DNA of 64,000 bases, taken from positions 1 to 64,000 of the forward strand of contig JBAKBP010012996.1 of the NCBI GenBank assembly GCA_037953745.1, given 5' to 3'. Positions within the stretch are counted from its first letter, which is position 1, and the number at the start of each line of letters is the position of its first letter. Shown piece by piece: positions 57,119 to 64,000 of the stretch. This DNA is from Lithodes maja (taxonomy: Eukaryota; Arthropoda; Malacostraca; Decapoda; Lithodidae). A program made the translations under genes and the position numbers. The notes below the pieces were generated by a model. That model was not told the DNA's origin. It saw only the letters and a list, made by a program, of their open reading frames with translations, and did not search any database.

Positions 57119-58827
57119 TGTGACGCCTCCCGGTGTTAGCAGAATGGTTGCGTGGGGCATCGCAGCTCGCTAGCGCTCGCCAGGATGGGGGGATAGGCTA
57201 CAGTTGTCCTAGAATGATCTGCTTTATTTCATTAGTGTCGTGTTGCCACAGACAGTCTAGAAATGGTCTTTGTTTTGGTCTGTGGCCGCGTCTTATATTT
57301 TATATTCACTATAATATAAATGTTGCTTGTGTGGGAGGCGAGCGAGAGAGTGTGAGGGGGTACACCCGGCAGCGAGGTGAGCTATGACGCGGCTCGCTTG
57401 GGCGCTGGCGGCGTTGGCGGCCGGGTGGTCAACTAGTCCCTTCCCGTCGCTGCCTCGTGTTCTTTACCAGCTCAGAGCTTGCCTGACACTCGTATCACCT
57501 ACATCCTTTGCAATTCTGTCCCCCATACTCGCGACTTTGCATACTATCTCTCTCTCTCGACTTCTCCTTTCTCATTCTCTAATCTTTATTAAACTCAACA
57601 TCCCTTCTGGTTTCAGCATAGACGTTCACCGTCGACCAGTCGTATTGTACGCGAAGCTCTCAGATATTTCCATGTATTAGGTTAAGGAGGTATTATGCTT
57701 TATTGAGGTTTAGAGAGACGGACTTTTCCGTATGTGTCCTCTCTCGGGAAGGTTGTAGACCGGTATATGTCTCCCTTGCAAGGTGTTGAGTGATTCTGCT
57801 TGGTTATCTAAAGCTAGACTAGGGGTAAGGTTACTGTGTCGTTGTCTCCGATGTGTGCAGTGTTAGCTAAGCTCTGCACGATATCGACAGGTACTGTGGG
57901 AGCCTAAGTTGTCTTCGGGTTGGTTTACTTTGCGAGCACAGCGCTGTGGTGTGAGAGGGCCATAGCCTATCCCTCACAACATAGTGCTGCCTCTTTGTGT
58001 TGACTTCTGAGGGATCGCCAGGATAGAGCTAGGTACTAGAGACCTAGATTTATCAAGAGAGCATCCCCCGTCATATAACGTAAACATAATTATACCACCC
58101 TCGGACAACGTAAGGCTACGAGCCGCATGCTCGCCCATTGTTGCCCTGCCTTGATACCCCTGCTAGACTTTATTAACTGAGCAGACACTGGTTAGAGATA
58201 AGCCCCATTATTATATGTATGCAGCATTATTATTCACTGCACTTTTGAGCCGAGGTTGTTGTTGAGTTGCACAACCCGAGTAGGCTGTTGCGTTGTGTCA
58301 GGAAGCATTTCTTTAGTTGTCGAGCATTACTACCTTTGCGCACTTTATTATTCGCCTGCTTATTATTACTATAATTATGTCCTAGCATTTATTGTGACCC
58401 GTATTCTGCATTATAATTGTTCAAGATTCTTTACGAACATCTTCCCAGCATCAGACTTATTTCAGAAGTTTCCAGTTGATGTTGCAGGACTAGCATTGCA
58501 CTTTCTTTAATACAGGAGTGCCAGTTATTTGAGTATCTACCGTAACGTTAATTAATCACGTTAACTATCTTTTCTTTGTGTAACATAATCGAGTAATCTT
58601 TTACTGTTTGAGAATAGGCTGTTTTATTGAGCGTCAGCCTAGTGTGTGTGCACCAGTTACCGAGTCATAGGATACCTCGTTGTCCAGACACGACTCAGGG
58701 CGGTAATGGTGTTTTGTTTTCCAGTGTTTAAGGCAGGGGTTGGATCTAGTGTAACCGTTGTTGCTTTTTGCCATTATCTAGTCCAATGTTGAAGAGCCCT
58801 GTGTCTTTGAGAACCTGGATCGTAACA
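57119..58827 (+). repeat. Element A 3' LTR
   Basis: 1709 bp, closely matching 33611-35314. Differences include CGGTG for CGGCG near the start and small indels near 58081 and 58373. Confidence 0.96.
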
Positions 58828-58831
58828 ACAC

Positions 58832-59259
58832 GCAACCATGGCTGGAAGTTAGAATTGAAAAGGTTCAGCACTAATATTTGTGGAAACTTTATTATATATA
58901 AGATGTGTTCCACTGGAAAAAAAACTTCCCTCAAAAGATGTAAACAGTTCTTCAGTAGAACAGTTCAGGAAGTGAGTAGATGGTATTTTGCACACTGCAA
59001 TGAGTGTAGTGCACTAGATAATCCCTTTCTTTTCCTCTTCGAGTATCTCTCCGGAATGGACTGGAAAGTCTTTGAGATACTAACTATTCCTTGTAACTCC
59101 TTGTAACTATTTTACCGCAAGAAACAGACAAAGGAAATATGGAAAAGGTCTACTATTCCGACAAGACGATCCTAGGATTAGACTATACATTATCACGGGA
59201 GTGTTGGATTTACCACCTCGCTCTGCTCTCCCAGACTGTTCACAGAGTAGAAAATATGA
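58832..59259 (+). other. Spacer without recognised gene
   Basis: A 112-codon frame overlaps the end of the LTR and continues to 59106. Past the LTR it contains WKLELKRFSTN and WYFAHCNECSALDN. I recognise no family in it and there is no independent start after 58827 other than an ATG at 58908. If the hAT-like termini belong to one element, this would be its interior. Confidence 0.45.
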
Positions 59260-59410
59260 TTTAGAGGAAAATTAATCGGAAATTAATTGAAGTTAACGAT
59301 TAATTTAAAGATATTTCGATTAAGTTAAGTTAAGTTAACCTATTTTTCAAAATAGTTGGTTAATCGGAAAAAGTTAAGTTAATTAACTTAGCCTAACTGA
59401 CCCAACTCTG
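59260..59410 (-). mobile_element. hAT-like right terminus
   Basis: TTAAGTTAAGTTAAC repeats and TTAATTAACTTAGCC lead to the terminal GACCCAACTCTG at 59410, inverse to CAGACTTGGGTC at 20750. A plus-strand CATA tract follows, as one precedes the left terminus. Confidence 0.45.
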
Positions 59411-59414
59411 AATT

Positions 59415-59490
59415 ACATTCATACATAAATACATTCATACATACATACATGCATACAAACTTACATACATACATACATGCATACATATAT
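59415..59490. repeat. (CATA)n microsatellite, right tract
   Basis: Imperfect CATTCATACATAAATACATT...ACATACATGCATAC repeats on the plus strand. Confidence 0.9.
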
Positions 59491-59510
59491 GCGCAAACAT
59501 ATATAAAATC

Positions 59511-59700
59511 ATGAGGCAAATAAGTAGTGAGGCGAAGTGTTATGGAAGCTGAATCATGAGGCGAACTGGTGCTGAGGCGTCATTGACGCAAGGCGAAGTG
59601 GTAGTGAGGCGTAGTGGTGGCAAGGTGAACTGGTCGTGAGGCGTAATGGACATAGGCGAAGTGGTCATGAGGCGAAGTAGTCGTGAGGCGGAGTGACTGG
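59511..59700. repeat. Degenerate minisatellite based on GAGGCGAAGTGGT
   Basis: About ten degenerate copies of a 13-20-bp phrase, GTGAGGCGAAGTGGT and variants, spaced 16-30 bp. No coding features are seen. Confidence 0.75.
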
Positions 59701-60104
59701 AAGCCTAATTAGATACTGGGTAGGCTCGATCATATAAAAACCTGTACATGTATAAATAATTTAATTTAGATTATACAAGTACAACGATTATAGCTGATTT
59801 ATGAATGCAATCTGTAAATCATTAGTTATTATAGATATCTTGTTTTGTGTACTACGTATAAACTATTAACATAAAATAATCTTTATCACCTCAACTGCAT
59901 GATAAATAATATGTGAGACCCATTGTCTATGCCATAGCACAGACTGATGGTTGATGCATTGATATATATAGTTGAAATAAGATAAGATGTCAAAGAACGA
60001 ACAAATATATTATTTCAAAATATATGTACAATAAACTTGTTTTGTCACTGTAGATATTTCAAATGTACACAATCTTACATTGAATATGGGAAGCAATGTA
60101 ATTT
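59701..60104. other. No recognised gene
   Basis: AT-rich sequence with no supported feature on either strand. Confidence 0.65.
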
Positions 60105-60255
60105 TAATCTATCTATCTATCTATTGCCTGACGCCGTGATCCCCGAAGGGGTGGCCACGAACGAACCGCCCCCATGCACCTCTGTCCCCAGTCAGTCGAC
60201 GCCCCTCCCCCAACCAGCACCGCCTTCGTTCATGTACTTCCTCACTCCATCATAA
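60105..60255 (-). mobile_element. Possible LINE 3' tail with (TATC)n
   Basis: (TATC)n is followed by GTGATCCCCGAAGGGGTGGCCAC. This has the same layout as the tail at 9558-9620: a tetranucleotide tract next to a CCCC...GGGG hairpin and GTAGCC or GTGGCC. It is probably the very 3' end of a related, severely truncated LINE. Confidence 0.4.
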
Positions 60256-60843
60256 TTTTAACATACTGATTATTCCAACAATTACAAATGTATTGATTCC
60301 TACAACATAACACGCAACAATATCCGTCAAGACACACTTGGCATTATGTTTCCGAAGCTATCCTGAACTAAATTTAATCCTTTTTAACTACATACAGTAT
60401 AACCAGAGTATCAACACATTATGAGGAGGAGCACTGTATTGACAATGTATCGCATATAGTTTCATCAGGCCAATGACATACACCAAAACAACACACAATT
60501 TCTACCGTTTCCTTCGTGATGGGATAGAGGGTACACTCGGATTCCATAGTCTCTAGATACTCATAATAATTCGTGGACCTCACATGTTTTTCTTTTTGCA
60601 ATTATAACTATCTGGATTTATTGTTTGATAAAAGTTGCTTTTCAATAAATAGTACATCTATTTTTGTATTTAAAGAATAGAAAATGATGTTCATAAATTT
60701 GATTCCAGAGTTATACTTCTATAATTAGAAACAGGTGAAGTCCATGAATATTTATGAGCGGGATAGAGATTATGGTATATGAGTGTACAATCCGAAAGGT
60801 ATATGTGATTGATTGAGAGAGTAGAGGAGGAGTATCATCTTCT
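60256..60843. other. No recognised gene
   Basis: AT-rich. A 60-codon minus frame at 60419-60601 has no recognisable features. Confidence 0.6.
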
Positions 60844-61134
60844 GTGTGTGTATTACGTGTAAACGCTCGTGACTGTGTGCAAGAGGAAATTAAGTCGAGT
60901 AAGGGGAAAAGGGAGGAAGTTGATGAAAAATTGTATTCATGGCAGGTTGTTAAAAATACGGGTGGGAAAGTCACACTCAAGAAGCAGGATAGTAGAATAG
61001 GTATGAGTGTGACAAAAACATTCTCTCCTTTGCGAGACGAATGTGAGGGAAAAGATAGTCAGGATAAGGGAGGGTTAGCCGAAGTGCCTGCCGCCGATTC
61101 AGCTCCAACCGCTGACGCTGTGCTACAGACCTAA
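60844..61134 (+). CDS. Possible LINE ORF1 C-terminal fragment
   Basis: A 96-codon frame, Lys/Asp/Glu-rich, contains SWQVVKNTGGKVTLKK and TKTFSPLRDE. The latter recalls the 'NRFSPL' phrase that often lies near the end of ORF1 in CR1-like LINEs. It lies 450 bp upstream of the endonuclease frame. It may instead be unrelated. The true start may be upstream, or at the ATG at 61002. Confidence 0.35.
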   Translation: MCVLRVNARDCVQEEIKSSKGKREEVDEKLYSWQVVKNTGGKVTLKKQDSRIGMSVTKTFSPLRDECEGKDSQDKGGLAEVPAADSAPTADAVLQT

Positions 61135-61224
61135 ACAGGCGGTTATGGGCGCGGTCACCTACCCTTACACTGGTGCCACCTGTCCACTTGACCCTTTCCG
61201 TACGACAACCTTTCCAAATTACTC

Positions 61225-61475
61225 TCGCTACCTCCCCCCCCCCCCCCCCCCGTTCAAGGTCAATGTAGGGAGATCGGCTCTCTCTCTCTATATACTGTAT
61301 GTGTAAGACTGTGTAGCCCACATTAATGCATAGATTATTATTGCTATAATAAATTATATTATTATTTATCTCTCTCTCTCACTCACCCTACACACCTCAC
61401 CCCCCCCCCCCCACCACTTACCCCCCCCCACCCCACACACACCACACCACTCTACCCCCCCCCCCCCCCCCCATT
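61225..61475. repeat. Poly-C and C-rich low-complexity tracts
   Basis: C runs of about 18-20 at 61232-61252, about 12 at 61400-61411 and about 18 at 61454-61472, with (CT)n at 61278-61289 and 61369-61382. Assembly may be unreliable in these runs. Confidence 0.9.
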
Positions 61476-61584
61476 TTCGGAGAAGAAATCGACTCAGCAC
61501 AGGACAACCAGGAAGGAGGACCGAAGACAGCGAGGGCGGCAACCTGCGAAGGAATTAAATGCTAATCTGTCAAGAACCGCGAAT

Positions 61585-64000
61585 TTGGATAAAGCTCCAC
61601 CAACACGACCCAAATTCAAAACCGCCAGGGATAACGACCGAGGACCGATGTCAGCCATGAATGTAAATGTAGATCCGATCAGAACCAAAAATTTGATTAA
61701 AGAACGTTCTGTGAGTTCTAAAACCGCAACTTTAAAGGTTTTCTATGCAAACGCTCGCAATAAATTTTCAGATTTAGAGGAACTAGTGTTTACTGAAAAT
61801 TATGATGTGATTGGTATAACAGAATCTTGGCTCAATACAGTAGATAGAGACTTTTTAGCAGAGTATTCACTTCCCGGTTATGTAATGTTTGAGAAAAGCC
61901 GAATAAATAAAAATGGAGGTGGCGTTTTATTTTATATCAAAGAAAGTCTTAACCCGACCCTCTTGTCAAAACCTCAAATTGTGAACGTCGACACATCTTT
62001 TGTGCTAATAAAGAATAATAAAGGTACAAAACTAATACTTGCATTAATATACTGACCTCCAGCTCAATCAGTGCAAACTGACCGAGAAATTTATGAACAA
62101 ATTGCAGATGTAAGTAACTCACAAGATACCGTATTTTTTGGCGACTTTAATTTACCTGTGACCAAGTGGGGCGATACTCTTACTTCACACTCCGGACATG
62201 ACTTATATACGAACTTGCAAGAGAGTTCGCTTTATCAATTTGTTCGAACACCGACCCGTGGTAATAACGTTCTTGACATTGTACTTGCAACAAAAGAAGA
62301 ATTAATAGAGAATTTGAATGTTGGTGATGAATTCAGTAACAGCGACCATCGTACGATAACTTTCACTTTAAAGTTTACTAGTAACGAACCAAATAGTAGC
62401 ATCGAAAAAGTCCCTAATTTCAAGAAAGCAAACTTTCATAAACTTAGAGCTATGTTTAAAGAAACTGACTGGAGCTTTTTAATTAAAATAACGACATAAA
62501 TACATCTTGGAAGTTATTCGAAACCACTTACCTAAAAGCAGTGCAAGACTGCATACCATCGAAAATACGGCGTCCAGGCCATAATAATAAGCCCAAATGG
62601 TGGAATAAAGATATTTCAAACTGCCTGCTTGCTAAAAAATTTGATAATGATAGATTAAAATCCTCACAAAATGACGAAGAACGGGTGAAATTTGTAGAGC
62701 TACGACGCAAAGCCAAAAAGTTAATTAAGCAAAGTAAAAAGACACTAGAGTTACATATTGAGAATCAAAGTAAAACAAACCCGAAAGAATTCTATAGTTA
62801 ATCAGAACGAAAAAAGTAGTTACTTCAACTGTTGGACCGCTAGTCGATGAAAATGGAGAATACACCAAAGACGAAGTACAAATAAGTAATGCCCTCAATA
62901 CCTTCTTTGCATCAGTTTTTACAACAGAAGACCTCAGTGATATCCCTACACCATCGCCGATTCAGATTGATAATTCAGATGTTCTAAGCAATATCACCGT
63001 TACAGAGAGAGAAGTATTGAATTGTTTAGATAAACTCAAGGTAAATAAAACGCCTGGACCTGATACAATCTCGCCTAGAGTTCTAAAGGAAGCTAAGGAT
63101 GAGCTCTCCAAACCACTGACATTACTATTCAATAAATCCTTGCAGTCTGGAACTATGCCTGATCAGTGGAAGATAGCCAACGTAACACCGATATTCAAAA
63201 AAGGCAAATCCCTACCCAGTAACTATCGTCCAATTAGCTTAACCTCAGTTGTATGTAAAATGCTAGAAACGGTCATAAGAGACAGACTCGTAAATCACTT
63301 AGAGGAAAATATCAGACTTAAAGATACTCAACACGGCTTTCGTAAAAAACGTTCCTGTTTAACAAACCTCTTAGACTTCTTCCACGATATCCTCAACCTC
63401 TACGATGAGAGTAAAGCTATAGATATTATATACCTTGATTTTCAAAAGGCCTTTGACAAAGTTCCCCACAAACGTTTACTGCTAAAACTAAAAGCGCATG
63501 GAATACAAGACGGTGTGTTGAAATGGATAGAAAATTGGCTCAGCGACAGAAAGCAAAGAGTAGTCATAAACGGTAAGACATCTAAATGGACCAATGTATG
63601 TAGCGGGGTACCCCAGGGATCGGTACTAGGACCAATTCTCTTTCTAATTTACATCAACGACATAGATGAGGGTCTCACCTGTACAATCTCAAAATTTGCT
63701 GACGATACAAAAATTGCAAATAGCGTACTCTCAAAAGATCAAGTTGACGATATGCAACACAATCTAGATAAATTGTCACATTGGGCCCAAATTTGGCAAA
63801 TGAGTTTCAATGCGGATAAATGTAAAGTACTACATATCGGATACCTAAATGAGAAAGCAAACTATTCGATGAATGGCACTCAGCTTAAGAATGTAAACAG
63901 AGAAACCGATCTGGGAGTAACAATATCGAGTAACCTAAAACCGAGTCAACAATGTTCAGAAGTTGTTAAGAAGGCAAACAAAATAATTGGCTTTATAGGC
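61585..64000 (+). pseudogene. CR1-like ORF2, 3'-incomplete, one stop and three frameshifts
   Basis: Endonuclease motifs read YANARNKF (the 'SIR' triplet is missing), GITESWLNTVD, NGGGVLFYI, FGDFNLPVTKW and NSDHRTITF. TGA at 62053-62055 replaces the CGA arginine of copy 1, a CpG-type change. One base is missing near 62488, one near 62800 and one near 62820. From 62822 the frame is open to the window edge and carries the complete RT catalytic region: QHGFRKKRSCLTN, DIIYLDFQKAFDKVP, SGVPQGSVLGP, YINDIDEGL and the active site KFADDTKIAN near 63700. Copy 1 lacks exactly the frame here, so the two copies are broken in different places. Confidence 0.9.

Larger units (their letters stand above)
33611..58827 (+). 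mobile_element. Gypsy element A, Gmr1-type, interrupted by element B
   Basis: LTRs at 33611-35314 and 57119-58827 are nearly identical, start TGT and end AACA. ACAC occurs at 33607-33610 and 58828-58831. Without element B and its AGAC copy it is about 9.2 kb. The order is LTR, primer site, gag, protease, integrase, RT, RNase H, polypurine tract, LTR. Pol carries a nonsense codon and a frameshift, and gag has a frameshift. Confidence 0.96.
60844..64000 (+). mobile_element. CR1-like non-LTR retrotransposon, copy 2 (runs off the window)
   Basis: This plus-strand sister of 2465-5560 is clearly homologous from about 61585. The part upstream to 60844 is included because it could hold ORF1. The 3' end is beyond 64000. 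Confidence 0.8.

Noticed and set aside
61494..61688. Minus-strand 64-codon frame upstream of CR1 copy 2
   Set aside because: It overlaps the endonuclease reading frame in antisense and shows no features.

Overview
This is repeat-rich genomic DNA from an animal. I found no convincing host gene, rRNA or true tRNA in 64 kb. Nearly every recognisable segment is a transposable element, and many sit inside one another. Several things suggest an aquatic arthropod, most likely a decapod crustacean: a DIRS-type tyrosine-recombinase retrotransposon, several Ty3/Gypsy elements with integrase placed before reverse transcriptase (the Gmr1-type order), CR1-like and Jockey-like LINEs, and abundant (TA)n and (CATA)n microsatellites. 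The species assignment is inference only.

Layout. 1-486: a partial LTR of Gypsy family A. 586-2262: degenerate CR1-like LINE pieces in opposite orientations. 2465-5560: a minus-strand CR1-like LINE copy whose sister copy occupies the right edge (60844-64000, plus strand). 5561-7051: no gene. 7063-19873: a 5'-truncated Jockey-like LINE with an 11-bp target duplication. It is split by Gypsy element C (8420-18685, minus), which carries one intact 1712-codon gag-PR-IN-RT-RH frame and near-identical LTRs. One LTR of C holds a truncated LINE fragment. 19885-25115: microsatellites, hAT-like terminal sequence, a 1.9-kb terminal-inverted-repeat element and a 42-bp minisatellite. 25116-30699: a 5.6-kb DNA transposon with a PIN/FEN-type nuclease domain, possible RNase-H-like catalytic motifs and a CXC-type cysteine cluster. 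I cannot place it in a named superfamily. 31040-33379: a decayed Tc1/mariner-superfamily element.

33611-58827: Gypsy element A, bounded by 1.7-kb LTRs and an ACAC target duplication. Its pol is interrupted by element B (37567-53545, minus, AGAC duplication), a deletion derivative without reverse transcriptase. One LTR of B is interrupted by a complete DIRS-type element (43615-51803) with inverted terminal repeats, an internal complementary region and no target duplication. The DIRS 5' region carries a tRNA-like SINE. The order of arrival can therefore be read as A, then B, then DIRS. 58832-61584 holds a hAT-like right end, minisatellites and low-complexity tracts.

The elements do not form a cellular pathway. 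Element C could be autonomous. B would depend on enzymes supplied by relatives such as A or C. The DIRS, CR1, mariner and PIN/CXC elements have recognisable enzymes broken by a few frameshifts or stops. The strongest candidates for something little described are the PIN/CXC transposon, the intact IN-before-RT Gypsy element and the RT-less B derivative.
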